Positions 57,301 through 60,185 are shown, numbered from the stretch's first letter. The stretch is DNA of 64,000 nt from Margaritifera margaritifera (GCA_029931535.1 JAQPZY010001621.1:1426001-1490000), one strand, 5' to 3'. Numbers and translations are program-made. Notes: a model not told the origin generated them from the sequence alone.

Positions 57301-60169
57301 CTACTACATCATATCATGACTTGTTCTATCAGAATACTGGGTCTGGCTACCACATGTTGAATTTAGTTAGTTTAGTGCACTACTACATCATATCATGACT
57401 TGTTCTATCAGAATGCCACATGTTGAATTTAGTTAGCTTAGTGGGCTACTTACTACATCATATCATGACTTGTTCTATGATTTCTAAAATCATCAATTTA
57501 CAACTCTTTCATAATGGGGGTGGTGGTGGAGAGGGATAATTGTAAATTAATCATGGGAATGGAATCAGAGTTATAAATTCTTTACTTGATCTTTTTCTGA
57601 CTTTTGATATGATTTTCAAGTGTATTAAGTGATGGGAAAAAAGCAAAGAAAGCATGAGGAATTATTAGTTGATAATAAGTCTGGGTTCATCTCCATCATC
57701 CATCAAATGACAGAATAGTTTGCCAAGCTGGATTCATATATGTGGTCCATCAAATGACAGAATAGTTTACCAGTCTGGGTTCATTCCTGTGGTCCATCAA
57801 ATGACAGAATAGTTTACCAGTAGGGGTTCATCTATGTGGTTCATCAAATGACAGAATAGTTTACAGTAAGTGTTTGATAATTTTTAACTCTACCTGAAAT
57901 TTTAAATTATATAAGCATATGTTCACATAAAATTCTTGTGCACAGAAAAACTGTTAAGATGTGTCCATCAAAATTTCAGGAGACCAACTTTTTGCACAAG
58001 AAAGAAAGTTACTTACCTCATTAGTCTCAAGCTAAGAGAATTTATTTAAAAACAGTGTAAAGAATATGGGATAACCCTTAAAGGACATCAATAATGACTG
58101 ATGCTAGAAAGGATTATAAGAATACTTACAACAGACTCTGATGCATCATCTTTTTTCTTCTTTTTCTTCTTTGACTTTGCCTCACTACATGTATGAAAAA
58201 CCATTTTTTAAAATCAGTGGGATTTAATTGGATAAAAGCTTTAAAATTCAAACGTTTGCTTTATTTGAATTTCAATCTATTAAATAAAGAAATTGCACTT
58301 TCTCTTCACATCATGATAAAAATGGTATTCAGGGGCAAATGTCAGTTGGGTGTGTGCATATGTCTGTTCATGACTAATAAGTATGTACACACTTTTGTGG
58401 TGGGGATCTTAATAATTTCCAAACTATGACCCAGGGTTTAGTCCTTTGTGCATTCAGGTTTGACCTCGGGGGCATTGTCAGTTGCATGTATAAAACTGTC
58501 TTTTCATGCCCAGTAAGTATATATATGGTTATAGATTGGGAATTTCCAAAGTTTCCAAGTTATGATCCAGGGGCAAGTCTCGGGGTGGGGTAGAAATAGA
58601 TCCCAGAGTAAATATCATTTGCATACATAAATTTGTCTTTTTGTGCCTAGTAAGTGTCGTTATATGGTGGGAATCTCAAAAGTTTCTATGTTATGATACA
58701 GAAGCTGGAAGGAGGGAAATATTTTGGAGCATGACACAGAGGTCCCAGTCTGACACTCACTTGAAATTATATATCAAAATAACAATAGCAATTTAAGCTG
58801 ATGGATGTAAATTACACCTCTTTTGATCCAAACCCTATTCTGAATCATAAAGTCCCTTGAAAGTTTCCATTCAAGGATTTTTTAAGAGTCCTGAGGGGCC
58901 AATAATATCTCCCTGTTCCAAATATTTAAACAAGTGGGTCTGATATTCTTCACCTGGCTTACATAACTTAACAGTTGACCATTTCACAAAGCAGGCTTAT
59001 GTAATATTGTAAGAACACAATCTTATGTAAAACTATCCCCCAAACCTTATACATGTACCATGTTGCTATTACCTATTTCACCATATCCTGATACAAAAAT
59101 TCTTTCTAAAGATAAAGACATTATTAATATGCACAGTCTCTTGCTCATAATTAAACTCATCCTCGATCCTGATGATATAAATCCATTTACCAATTTTGAC
59201 AGGAACTGGATAAGAAATAGAATTTCTAGATCTGGACCAGATCTCCAAAGATGGCCTCCAGAGTAGTTACAAGGTCAGCCAATCAGATGCTAAATTAACT
59301 CATTATTATACATGGATCAAACCCATCTAAGATCTTAATGATATAAAACCCATATTGGAAGTTTGATTAAAATTGGATCAGAAATATGGCTGTCATACTG
59401 GTAACAAGATGCAAGAGTGCCTTATTAATATGCATGGATCTCATTCATTATCAAACACATAAAAAATCTTGATGATACAAATCCATATTTCAAGTCTGAT
59501 CAAAAGTTGAAAAAGAAATATCGCTTACAGAGGGTAACAAACTCAGCCAATCAGATGCAAGATCACCTTATTATTATGCATGTATCTCACTCATTATTGA
59601 ACTTGTTTCAAGATCTTGATGATATAAGTACACATTAAAAGTTTTATCAAAACTGATTCAGAAATATGGTGTTCCAAGTAGTAACAAGCTCAGTCAATCA
59701 GACGTAAGATAACCTCAGTAATATGCATGGATCTAGCTATTTATCAAACTCATTTGATATCTTAATGATATAAGCAAATATTCCAAGTTTGATCAAAATT
59801 GGATCAGAAATATGGCCTTTAGAGTGGAAACAAGCTCAGGTAAAATCCCTAGGATCTGACATCTTATTCTGTATTAAATTACAGCAAGTAAATTTGTGTA
59901 TTACCCAAAGCTAGTGACATCACCTTCAAGCAAACAAAATGACACTGGTTGAGAAAACTGAGAAGAGCACGGCATGTGATCTAATGAACTTTCATAAAGT
60001 ATAGATTAAAAGGGATTTATCTAACATCCTGGGTAATTATTTTACAATAAAATTTTAGCTGCCTCAAAATTGAGACTGAAAAAACAAAAAATTGTTTTGT
60101 CATACCTCATTGTTTGATCAACAGCTTGCTGCAGAAGCTGATTAAACTTGGCTTGTGCACCAACATTTT
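3186..60169 (-). CDS. AHI1: Jouberin (AHI1) orthologue, 22 exons, partial at both ends
   Basis: Jouberin is a scaffold of the ciliary transition zone and basal body; human AHI1 is mutated in Joubert syndrome and binds NPHP1 (family knowledge). Seen here: 22 minus-strand exons, each bounded by AG and GT, with compatible phases at every join and about 970 codons without a stop. Conserved stretches include IHRTDKL, VRVHVVDENTGKY, VLPIMTKPFDFKQ, IAWAFLK, YPSTLYVTLKG, LAGQTCRIPN, LPHPSFVYCAQFHP and HSRDNVVRMLDLR. The order is Lys-rich low-complexity N-terminus, C2-like region (about residues 375-513, counted from the first exon seen), linker, then WD40 repeats (about 610-970). Human jouberin is near 1,200 residues and ends in an SH3 domain; that part would lie left of this window. 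The initiator exon was not identified. Orthology is strong; expression and exact N-terminus are unknown. Confidence 0.93.
3770..4330. repeat. 38-bp minisatellite, about 14 copies
   Basis: The unit reads GCCTGTCCCTAACTGAATAA then CAAGTAGAGGACAAATAT. Sequence is unrelated to the 38-bp array at 2513-2976 despite the same period. One copy carries a short insertion near 3988. Confidence 0.9.
4380..6125 (+). repeat. ~160-bp diverged tandem array, plus orientation
   Basis: About eleven degenerate units share GTATTTTCAGCTATCTG, CAATATCTTGGACCCTATTT, CACCTACACTCATGAAAA and GACCCAATTTTCATGC. The same unit is present in the opposite orientation at 17560-18960. The ~160-bp core period resembles bivalve pearl-type elements (inference). 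Confidence 0.85.
6209..6232. repeat. (ATT)n microsatellite
   Basis: A short run of ATT triplets directly downstream of the 160-bp array. Confidence 0.9.
6652..6805. mobile_element. 154-bp MITE with inverted termini
   Basis: The left end ACCTGGTCTCAATTTTACCA pairs with the right end, whose reverse complement begins ACCTGGTCTGAATTTCACCA. The interior has no coding potential. Only one copy was noticed here. Confidence 0.75.
6850..8121. other. AHI1 intron, little recognised
   Basis: AT-rich sequence without a supported gene. It holds a short (CTTA)n run near 7953-7972. Confidence 0.5.
8122..8255 (-). CDS. AHI1: AHI1 exon 21, WD40 blade
   Basis: 134 bp, acceptor CATTTACAG, donor GTAAAA. The product IMQKYIGALNFRERIRSAIT, PCGSFVFAGSEDNYAYAWNT corresponds to human [20 protein letters not shown] and LFAGSEDGIVYVWNPETG. 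Confidence 0.95.
8320..8456. repeat. 66-bp direct duplication
   Basis: Two nearly identical units starting AATAGATTTTGAAATACACT, with a third unit beginning at about 8450, lie 65 bp upstream of the AHI1 exon 21 acceptor. Confidence 0.85.
8500..8700 (+). repeat. Fragment of the 15.06-16.29 kb repeat element
   Basis: Shares AAGTCCAAAAAGTTAAAAAA, GAAAATCTAGTAAGGTCATC, ACATATGCATACAAACATGC and GGGTTTTGCTTAAG phrases with 15058-15240 and 15955-16140. Confidence 0.7.
9028..9122 (-). CDS. AHI1: AHI1 exon 20, WD40 blade
   Basis: 95 bp, acceptor TACTCTGCAG, donor GTGAGT. The product NTAINHITLHHSGRRLIVHS, RDNVVRMLDLR matches human [20 protein letters not shown] and TLRIMDLRI. Confidence 0.95.
9243..9461. 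mobile_element. Double-hairpin MITE, copy A
   Basis: Terminal inverted repeats of the form ATATATACTCACATATAAG surround two long hairpins: one with arms around CAACATAGACCCTGATCTG and one around CTGCATAGACCCAGATCTG, each with a loop near GCATTATGCG. Other copies: 34369-34580, 38185-38402 and 44104-44322. Confidence 0.9.
9470..10663. other. AHI1 intron, nothing recognised
   Basis: AT-rich sequence with no array, coding remnant or clear inverted repeat on either strand. Confidence 0.5.
10664..10716 (-). CDS. AHI1: AHI1 exon 19, short WD40 linker strand
   Basis: 53 bp, acceptor TGTATTCACAG, donor GTATTT. The product VIRDWTLYKKIEDPELK matches human VHHWTINKEIKETEFK. The incoming two bases complete Gly from exon 18 and it leaves in phase 0. 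Confidence 0.9.
10870..11235 (+). repeat. Diverged tandem duplication with acidic reading frame
   Basis: Two units of about 200 bp share GTGATGTGGATGCCGATTTT and ATAGACAATTTTGTG. The first contains a 61-codon frame, MVDSTETASYGSDVDADFDE onward, rich in Asp/Glu; the second is disrupted. It resembles the acidic N-terminus of some DNA transposases, but no domain can be shown. Confidence 0.6.
12240..13660 (+). mobile_element. ~150-bp tandem-cored element with terminal hairpin
   Basis: Degenerate units repeat CATTTGTACAAACTTCAAAG, ATGCTTTCTGTCAAATTTGG and GGTGGCCATATTTGATGG. The right end near 13620-13650 (AAGCTCATCTGGCTTTATGG ... GGGTGAG) has partial hairpin character, like the ends of other tandem-cored elements here. 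Confidence 0.65.
14046..14232 (-). CDS. AHI1: AHI1 exon 18, WD40 blade
   Basis: 187 bp, acceptor CTTTCCAG, donor GTTTCA, which is weak but required by the phase of the next exon. The product QEIEDHQGHVDSICFDDDGT, KMYSADSVGCIMIWNSYV corresponds to human [20 protein letters not shown] and GVIVVWNTYV. Confidence 0.94.
14402..14470. repeat. 23-bp minisatellite, 3 copies
   Basis: The unit is TGTCATGTGGTGGTTCTTAT plus CAA, repeated three times. Confidence 0.85.
14590..15045. repeat. 66-bp minisatellite, about 7 copies
   Basis: Units contain TGTTCTGTCCTACAGCTTCT, GTGATATACAATTCAACATG and TGACATAAACTAGATTTG. TTCTGTCCT recurs 66 bp apart. Confidence 0.88.
15055..16295 (+). mobile_element. Tandem-cored element ending in a GC-rich hairpin
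   Basis: The left part shares sequence with 8500-8700. The core (about 15296-15955) is a roughly 60-bp array around GTGAATACAAATAGGCCTAC and AACATTTCATTTGTCTATCT. The right end, after GGACAGACAGCAGCAAAGCA, is a hairpin ATGCCCCCTTCTGCAG ... GGGGGCAT at about 16266-16290. The layout resembles pearl or HINE elements (inference). Confidence 0.75.
16356..16521 (-). CDS. AHI1: AHI1 exon 17, WD40 blade
   Basis: 166 bp, acceptor GCTTTTCAG, donor GTAAGT. The product VWNLEKFSECDKLLPHPSFV, YCAQFHPRVDTVVVSGGYDQ, VIRVWSVDD closely follows human FRVLPHPSFVYTAKFHP and VTGCYDSMIRIWKVE. It ends in phase 0. Confidence 0.96.
17138..17525 (-). mobile_element. LINE 3' end with (CATA)n tail, copy 1
   Basis: A (TATG)n run at about 17138-17226 is followed by GGGTTTAACAACATATCAGC, AAGTTTAGGCATCCCCAAAA and a short phrase like CATTTTCAGAATGAACATCA. 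Read on the minus strand this is a truncated non-LTR 3' end with a CATA tail, as at 41895-42545 and 56060-56600. Confidence 0.7.
17560..18960 (-). repeat. ~160-bp tandem array, minus orientation
   Basis: Units repeat GCATCCACATACCAATTTTC, ATGAGTGTAGGT, GGGTCCAAGATATTGAGGGT and GTGACCTAGTTTTGGTATGG, the reverse complement of the 4380-6125 array. Near 18170-18215 and 18920-18960 are phrases CACTATCTCCCCTCACAACT ... AAGGAGATATG with hairpin tendency, as at an element end. Confidence 0.85.
19332..19476. repeat. 29-bp minisatellite x5 spanning the exon 16 donor
   Basis: Five units of TCCTCTGTATACACTTACCT then CACAGTTCC start at 19332, 19361, 19390, 19419 and 19448. The last includes 11 bases of AHI1 exon 16 and its GT. 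On the minus strand every unit reads CTGTGAG followed by GTAAGTG. Confidence 0.97.
19466..19581 (-). CDS. AHI1: AHI1 exon 16, WD40 blade; donor inside a minisatellite
   Basis: 116 bp, acceptor CCTTATTTCAG, donor GTAAGT. The product FPSGNLRGKLSGHFGIVYDL, CWSKKDTHLLSASSDGTV matches human GHLNIIYDLSWSKDDHYIL and SSSDGTARIW. The donor lies in the first of five 29-bp tandem units (19332-19476). Reading on past the donor gives TAA at once. Confidence 0.95.
19745..20540 (+). repeat. ~140-bp array (GACCTTGACC type), copy 2
   Basis: About five units; TAAGTGCAAGCC-like phrases near 19854, 19994 and 20263. The right side ends with GACAGATAGATGGACAGACA, typical of the end of such elements. Confidence 0.8.
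20640..20850 (+). repeat. Small ACTGGATCAATTACTGGACC repeats
   Basis: Several 19-20-bp repeats of GGATCAATTACTGGACCAC lie between two copies of ACCACAAGTATGA plus TTTGTTCAT, just before the LINE remnant. Confidence 0.75.
20860..25280 (+). mobile_element. Decayed L1-like non-LTR retrotransposon
   Basis: ORF1 remnant at about 20860-21110 (KIIVRFLRLKDRDLILGKVT, then KLNKSSRFSIVPDLTPSIR) resembles the L1 ORF1p C-terminal domain. ORF2 pieces follow: endonuclease start near 22600 (LLIDTHSTKQTEN), endonuclease end at 23001-23219 (DVWRAKNPTLRRYSWRG, RLDYFLISS), RT at 23860-23990 (NMKNGKSPGFDGFTAEFYKF), near 24297 (LVLLDFEKAFDSTEW), near 24460 (QRGVRQGDTLSPYLF) and near 24628 (LADE). The tail at 25030-25275 (LLHLCFGCHFVK) fits L1-like C-termini. 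Many frameshifts and stops make it inactive. Confidence 0.88.
25430..25515. repeat. AT-rich (TATATGTA) low-complexity run
   Basis: Irregular TATATG repeats after the LINE; possibly its degenerate tail. Confidence 0.7.
26140..26526. repeat. 43-bp minisatellite x9 spanning the exon 15 donor
   Basis: Exactly nine 43-bp units (387 bp), each GTACAGAAAGTCAAAAGCAA, TGACATACTTCATACACTAG, TAT with a few substitutions. The rightmost unit includes the last 15 coding bases of AHI1 exon 15. On the minus strand each unit reads TACTAGTATATGAA-like sequence followed by GTATG. Units nearest the exon keep GTATGT; most distal ones read GTATGG. Confidence 0.97.
26512..26701 (-). CDS. AHI1: AHI1 exon 15, first WD40 blade; donor inside a minisatellite
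   Basis: 190 bp, acceptor TTTTTTGCAG, donor GTATGT. The product has WSRLAGQTCRIPNTLHMML, KKGCFVVRWSHDGRNLACAC and KEGYPILVYE, matching human WKRLPGQACRIPN, FSHNGRILAAAC and DGYPIILYE. The last 15 coding bases and the donor are the terminal part of a 43-bp tandem repeat (26140-26526), so eight further copies of the donor region follow in the intron. Confidence 0.95.
27080..28344. mobile_element. TIR DNA transposon remnant, ~1.27 kb
   Basis: The left end CTGTATTTTTCGGCCTATAAG-like sequence pairs with AACTTATAGGCCAAAAAATA at the right; TA flanks both sides (27078-27079 and 28345-28346). A subterminal phrase GTTGATGTAGAGTATAAGAT recurs near both ends. A minus-strand frame at 27292-27495 (KPHKTSTRDIKKENVD, GGISQYNLKSVYN) has transposase helix-turn-helix flavour, weakly. 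Confidence 0.7.
28345..29217. other. AHI1 intron, nothing recognised
   Basis: AT-rich. Around 28700-28815 several short phrases of the type AAATTCAACGA and TTTTCAAGG recur, without a clear period. Confidence 0.45.
29218..29334. mobile_element. 117-bp palindromic MITE
   Basis: Termini TGCCCTTGTTTTC and GAAACAAGGGCA are inverted, and an inner pair AATTGTCCAC / GTGGACAAATT is also inverted, so the element can fold almost end to end. Confidence 0.8.
29701..29759 (-). CDS. AHI1: AHI1 exon 14, short variable linker
   Basis: 59 bp, acceptor CATTTTTTCAG, strong donor GTAAGT. The product EMPRMTYQDLQQSLNMTKK enters in phase 0 and leaves in phase 2, exactly bridging exons 13 and 15, which are otherwise out of phase. 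The position corresponds to the poorly conserved human linker between MMALQ and the WD40 domain. Confidence 0.82.
30060..30870 (+). mobile_element. Second non-LTR retrotransposon fragment (pre-RT region)
   Basis: Plus-strand frame, broken by stops, gives TVYSAASKPSVPPHVNIKIG with frame changes, then DSTSPYKKAAFNNIEKTVQC, KLRELQDSWLSNKAYEIQSY, ADRNDMKNL, SADSTTHLTDKEKILQRWAE and LSNGKAHAADTIPAEVYKTE. The KILQRWAEHFN and GKAxxxDxIPAE motifs are the usual lead-in to reverse transcriptase in widespread animal LINEs. It stops soon after, near EYKDAS. Confidence 0.85.
30850..31062 (+). repeat. Diverged ~210-bp repeat, copy 1
   Basis: Shares CTACAAGGGAATTTTTGTCA, TTTTCATTGTTTT, TAGATCATTC, AAGATGTAA and TTAGTTGTCTGT with 33350-33545 in the same order and orientation. 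Confidence 0.8.
31602..32148 (+). mobile_element. Possible solo LTR
   Basis: TGACACATATTCTAGAACAT start, a TATATATA box near 31640, an AATAAA near 32065 and a TCGTAACA end are LTR-like. No target duplication or primer-binding site was seen, so the boundaries and class are weakly supported. Confidence 0.3.
32150..33340. other. AHI1 intron, nothing recognised
   Basis: AT-rich sequence between the possible LTR and the second copy of the 210-bp repeat; no coding remnant seen. Confidence 0.4.
33350..33555 (+). repeat. Diverged ~210-bp repeat, copy 2
   Basis: Partner of 30850-31062; ends some 35 bp from the AHI1 exon 13 donor. Confidence 0.8.
33592..33717 (-). CDS. AHI1: AHI1 exon 13
   Basis: 126 bp, phase 0/0, acceptor CATCCTGCAG, donor GTAAGA. 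The product has YQWWKSQSRKSYPSTLYVTL and PAARSMFATQA; human has EWWSKCPRNHYPSTLYVTV and SYRSMMALQ. The donor is only some 30-45 bp from the end of a diverged repeat copy at 33345-33560. Confidence 0.94.
34369..34580. mobile_element. Double-hairpin MITE, copy B (inverted relative to A)
   Basis: Hairpins occur in the order CTGC-type then CAACATA-type, opposite to copies A and C. Termini contain GCTTATAAGTTGAGTCC and its inverted partner GCTTGACTTATAAGCAAGTA. The first hairpin has an imperfect arm (ACCAGATCTGCC). Confidence 0.88.
34911..35015 (-). CDS. AHI1: AHI1 exon 12
   Basis: 105 bp, phase 0/0, acceptor CTTCCCCAG, donor GTAAGT. The product includes INAGAKVRLQLFEVPSAVSG, matching human NINSKLRLQLYYPP in position and pattern. 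Confidence 0.92.
35016..36028. other. AHI1 intron, nothing recognised
   Basis: AT-rich, with no arrays or coding remnants noticed. Confidence 0.45.
36029..37194 (-). mobile_element. pogo/Tigger element deletion derivative
   Basis: Termini CAGTGATCTCCCTCTTATAA and, inverted, CAGTGGTCCCATTCTTATAC, flanked by TA on both sides. On the minus strand around 36290-36500 lies a broken frame VLAEKFEVGKSQINNIVTDK followed by WFCTAHAKNIP, the signature of the pogo N-terminal DNA-binding (CENP-B-like) region. The catalytic part is absent. Confidence 0.85.
37200..38184. other. AHI1 intron, nothing recognised
   Basis: No array or coding remnant stands out. Confidence 0.45.
38185..38402. mobile_element. 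Double-hairpin MITE, copy C
   Basis: Termini CCATATATACTCACGTATAA and its inverted partner ending GTGAGAACATATGG. The first hairpin is close to perfect around GGCGCATAATGCGCC. Same orientation as copy A. Confidence 0.92.
38405..40179. other. AHI1 intron, nothing recognised
   Basis: AT-rich; several short open frames without family resemblance. Confidence 0.45.
40180..40266 (-). CDS. AHI1: AHI1 exon 11 (end of C2-like region)
   Basis: 87 bp, phase 0/0, acceptor GGTTTTTTTCAG, donor GTAATT. The product ends SKGWHRIAWAFLK, matching human GFRKIAWAFLK. The central SADNEHS stretch is variable. Confidence 0.93.
40625..40815 (+). repeat. ~115-bp imperfect direct duplication
   Basis: ACAATACTACCAC, TATGAGCACAAAT, ACCTG, CAAG and GTTTT(C/T)GTCTGAGTG occur twice in order, immediately before the pogo-like transposase fragment. 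Confidence 0.75.
40839..41091 (+). pseudogene. pogo/Tigger-like transposase C-terminal fragment
   Basis: A 77-codon frame contains FAPASCTDQLQPLHLTINKE and YKEELKSHFHNCYAKQV, then VNLAISLIRPKY. The phrase CTDxLQPLxxxxNK(x)YK is characteristic of the end of the pogo-like DDE catalytic domain. Upstream catalytic residues are missing. It is on the opposite strand from the N-terminal fragment at 36029-37194. Confidence 0.85.
41895..42545 (-). mobile_element. LINE 3' end with C-terminal coding remnant, copy 3
   Basis: Minus-strand frame includes HRDEVMLCRMHIGHAYLTHA, YQLKDEPRPECH and, after a stop, a WNTFLSSV-like end, matching the widespread non-LTR ORF2 C-terminus of the type EVxLxRxRIGHTxLTH. 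The plus-strand left edge carries a short (GTAT)n. Shares AGATTTTCTCAGGTGG-like sequence with 56460-56500. Confidence 0.82.
42824..42917 (-). CDS. AHI1: AHI1 exon 10 (C2-like region)
   Basis: Acceptor ATTCTCAG, donor GTAAGT. The product STLPVWEELLIFNENYNYF and SNPKVIIFFE matches human RLPEWEEQIVFNENFPYL and SPKVILFFE. The split KS codon at the upstream boundary falls exactly as in FKQLKS of the human protein. Confidence 0.95.
43139..43321. repeat. 60-bp minisatellite, 3 copies
   Basis: Units read CACATATTGATGAAATCGTA, TAAAGCTGATCATTTCAAAA, CACCCCAGTATTATTTATTG with few changes. Confidence 0.92.
43806..43838. repeat. (GGGAT)n microsatellite
   Basis: Several GGGAT units next to GATGGATCGAT. 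Confidence 0.85.
44104..44322. mobile_element. Double-hairpin MITE, copy D
   Basis: Left end CTATATATACTCACTTATAA, right end inverted TTATAAGCGAGTACATATGG. Hairpin order as in copy B. It ends 27 bp from the AHI1 exon 9 donor side. Confidence 0.9.
44349..44444 (-). CDS. AHI1: AHI1 exon 9 (C2-like region)
   Basis: Acceptor CACTTCTAG, donor GTAAGTAAG (a tandem pair of GTAAG). The product includes ERAVTAYFETKNESVDYVLP and IMTKPFDFKQRK, aligning with human [20 protein letters not shown]. It leaves in phase 2, making Lys with the next exon. Confidence 0.95.
44445..45190. other. AHI1 intron, nothing recognised
   Basis: No repeat or gene noticed. Confidence 0.45.
45191..45729. repeat. 109-bp minisatellite, about 5 copies
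   Basis: AGGAAAATGTCATAACAT recurs at 45191, 45301, 45410, 45519 and 45628. Units contain CATGTCAAAAACATGACAGT, which has dyad symmetry. Confidence 0.95.
45963..46161 (-). CDS. AHI1: AHI1 exon 8, start of conserved C2-like region
   Basis: Acceptor TTTTTTACAG, donor GTATGT. After a charged lead the product gives ILAVTIHRTDKLKNDFFIMH and then PLVRVHVVDENTGKYLTKQH. The human equivalent contains YIHRTDRLKSDFMISHP and VHVVDEHTGQYV, so this exon alone identifies jouberin. The fold is expected to be a beta-sandwich of C2 type (inference from family literature). Phase 2 on entry completes Asp; the exit AA completes Lys. Confidence 0.95.
46336..47225 (+). mobile_element. pearl/HINE-like tandem-cored element, copy 1
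   Basis: Left end AGAGTTCCTCGAAAGGAATG then ATGCTCTACTGG; core units of about 130-150 bp share CATTTAGGACCAACTAGACA-like, CATAAGAAGTCTTTTGGTGA, GACCATCCATTCAGGAGG-like and AAGATGGCCACC-like phrases; right end has CATCCCATAAGCTCTTCTAT and GAGCAGTAGAGCTAAAG. Left GCTCTACT and right AGTAGAGC are subterminal inverted repeats, and the right end forms a hairpin. Confidence 0.82.
47270..47540 (+). mobile_element. Possible second SINE type
   Basis: A weak tRNA-like GGGTTCCAGTCCCC is followed by GCTCCTGAGCAACAGACATA, ACCATGCTTGCTTGCT and AGCTGAAAATGGGTACTGGT, then a partly duplicated TACACTGGTGTCCTAA segment. This order is typical of tRNA-derived SINE bodies. Ends and target duplication were not resolved. 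Confidence 0.5.
47545..48256. other. AHI1 intron, nothing recognised
   Basis: AT-rich; no repeats noticed. Confidence 0.45.
48257..48338 (-). CDS. AHI1: AHI1 exon 7 (Glu/Lys-rich)
   Basis: Acceptor ATTTTAG, donor GTATAA. Phase 0 in, phase 1 out. The product is KGEEETKEEEEKEEKTPEKK followed by more Lys, continuing the charged N-terminal region and joining in frame to the C2-like exon. Confidence 0.87.
48339..49018. other. AHI1 intron with a GC-richer patch
   Basis: About 48825-48965 is distinctly richer in G+C (CCCACCCCCACCCCTG onward) than its surroundings and may be an old insertion; unclassified. Confidence 0.4.
49019..49150. repeat. 22-23-bp minisatellite, about 6 copies
   Basis: GACAGATGGAGGGTATCACA plus ATA repeated with small changes. 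Confidence 0.9.
49566..50172 (-). CDS. AHI1: AHI1 exon 6, long Lys-rich Ser-Pro repeat exon
   Basis: 607 bp, acceptor CTATTTTTCTCAG, donor GTATGT; an alternative in-frame donor (GTAAAA) would end the exon at 49575. It encodes about 202 residues of low-complexity sequence: alternating Lys runs, Glu-rich stretches and Ser/Thr-Pro sites. About three imperfect units of about 30-35 residues share the order EEQ, LSPDED, SPKG, KKKK. No folded domain is expected. Human AHI1 has a Lys-rich region in the same place but not this repeat, as far as I can tell. Candidate roles as a disordered phosphorylatable linker are inference. Confidence 0.9.
50195..50900 (+). mobile_element. pearl/HINE-like element, copy 2
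   Basis: Starts GAATCCCTCAAAGGAACTGA with ATGCTCTACTCGCC, 22 bp upstream of the AHI1 exon 6 acceptor, and ends with CATCACATAAGATCTTCTGC ... TTAGAGCTAAAAA. Core units as in copy 1. Confidence 0.82.
51223..51331 (-). CDS. AHI1: AHI1 exon 5 (acceptor inside a 60-bp repeat)
   Basis: Encodes KDNKLKQSQVEVVDEIQ followed by a Lys run and VVDEKIED, entering with two bases and leaving with AG. The acceptor CTACTCCAG is the first of three copies in a 60-bp tandem repeat extending upstream in the intron, so two duplicate acceptors stand at 51391 and 51451. Both neighbour joins keep the frame. Confidence 0.85.
51331..51508. repeat. 60-bp minisatellite x3 spanning the exon 5 acceptor
   Basis: Units start at 51331, 51391 and 51451 with ACTGGAGTAGAAATACAAAA, AGGTGATATCTTACCAGTAC, CATGAAACTAATTTATATTG. 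On the minus strand each carries CTACTCCAG followed by TCAA, and also a donor-like CTG then GTAAGATATC. Confidence 0.96.
51788..52950 (+). mobile_element. pearl/HINE-like element, copy 3
   Basis: Left end AGAGTCCCTCAATGGGACTG, ATGCTCTATTGGCC. The longest core array, about seven units around AACTAGACATCATAA and GGTGGCCATATTGGATGTC. The right hairpin is decayed (AAATAAGCTGTTCTTGATT). Confidence 0.82.
53160..53225. repeat. (ATTC)n microsatellite
   Basis: Interrupted ATTC/TTCATTC run. Confidence 0.8.
53330..53865 (+). repeat. Diverged ~85-bp direct duplicates flanking a minisatellite
   Basis: GAAGGAAGGACTATTCATCC-type sequence with TTCCCTCTCA, TGCCATGAAAATTACAAA and TACAGGT occurs at about 53332-53417 and 53778-53863. 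Confidence 0.8.
53566..53692. repeat. 25-bp minisatellite, 5 copies
   Basis: ATATTCCAAATGACATATAA plus ATGAC repeated. Confidence 0.93.
53960..54880. other. AHI1 intron, nothing recognised
   Basis: AT-rich; a short (GAAA)n run near 54033-54047. Confidence 0.45.
54880..55650 (+). repeat. ~143-bp array (GACCTTGACC type), copy 3
   Basis: About five units, CAAGTGCAAGCCATCCA-like phrases near 54957, 55098, 55239, 55388 and 55518. The right end ATAATACAATTCATCTCATG then ACGGGC is like a degenerate terminal hairpin. Confidence 0.82.
56060..56600 (-). mobile_element. Long TATG microsatellite and LINE 3' end, copy 2
   Basis: About 280 bp of (TATG)n with a GT-rich interruption near 56188-56230, followed by GGGTTTAATGGCACATTAGA, CTGTGCCAAGTATGTTTAGG and AAGATCTTCTCAGTTGAAAC. 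Read from the minus strand it is a truncated LINE end with an expanded CATA tail. Confidence 0.8.
56648..56777 (-). CDS. AHI1: AHI1 exon 4 (acidic/basic linker)
   Basis: The acceptor is GTTTTTCAG and the donor GTATTG. The exon starts in phase 0 (LESLRKGEGLQKEED) and ends in phase 1, joining to make Val at the next exon. It contains a motif ANTYDPFESPKYHK within charged sequence. No domain recognised. Confidence 0.8.
57010..57480. repeat. 79-bp minisatellite, about 6 copies
   Basis: GAATACTGGGTCTGGCTACC recurs at 57095, 57174, 57253 and 57332; the units also hold ATCATATCATGACTTGTTCT. Confidence 0.94.
57675..57870. repeat. ~48-bp minisatellite, about 4 copies
   Basis: Units share CCATCAAATGACAGAATAGT and CTGGGTTCAT. 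Confidence 0.88.
58017..58031 (-). CDS. AHI1: AHI1 candidate 15-nt microexon
   Basis: Fifteen bases, CTTGAGACTAATGAG, lie between TTCTCTTAG and GTAAGTAAC and encode LETNE in phase 0/0. The splice signals are good on both sides, and including or skipping it keeps the frame. Its first codons resemble the start of the next exon (LESLR). Conservation was not seen, so this rests on splice signals alone. Confidence 0.6.
58130..58184 (-). CDS. AHI1: AHI1 exon 2 (Lys-rich)
   Basis: Acceptor ACATGTAG, strong donor GTAAGT. It completes a Ser codon from the previous exon and encodes EAKSKKKKKKKDDASESV, ending in phase 0. The poly-Lys run matches the basic segment that follows the first helix in the human protein. 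Confidence 0.8.
58320..58740 (+). repeat. ~135-bp diverged array, 3 copies
   Basis: Each unit has a CAGTTG-TGCAT-type phrase, TGTCTTTT-ATG, AGTAAGTA and TTTCCAA-TTATGA-CCAGGG phrases, near 58330, 58469 and 58603. Confidence 0.72.
59080..59860 (+). repeat. ~146-bp diverged array, about 5 copies
   Basis: Units contain TTATTAATATGCATGGATCT, AAGATCTTGATGATATAA, CCAAGTTTGATCAAAATTGG, ATCAGAAATATGGC and AGCCAATCAGATGC. Confidence 0.85.
60106..60169 (-). CDS. AHI1: AHI1 exon 1 of those seen (N-terminal helix)
   Basis: The acceptor is a T-rich tract ending TTTTTCAG and the donor is GTATGA. It enters with two bases completing a codon from an unseen upstream exon and leaves in phase 2. The product reads NVGAQAKFNQLLQQAVDQTM, which aligns by eye with the human N-terminal segment containing VRFEELLKTHSDLM. 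An out-of-frame ATG at the exon start is not the initiator in the frame shared with downstream exons. Confidence 0.8.
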
Positions 60170-60185
60170 CTGAAAAACAAACAAA

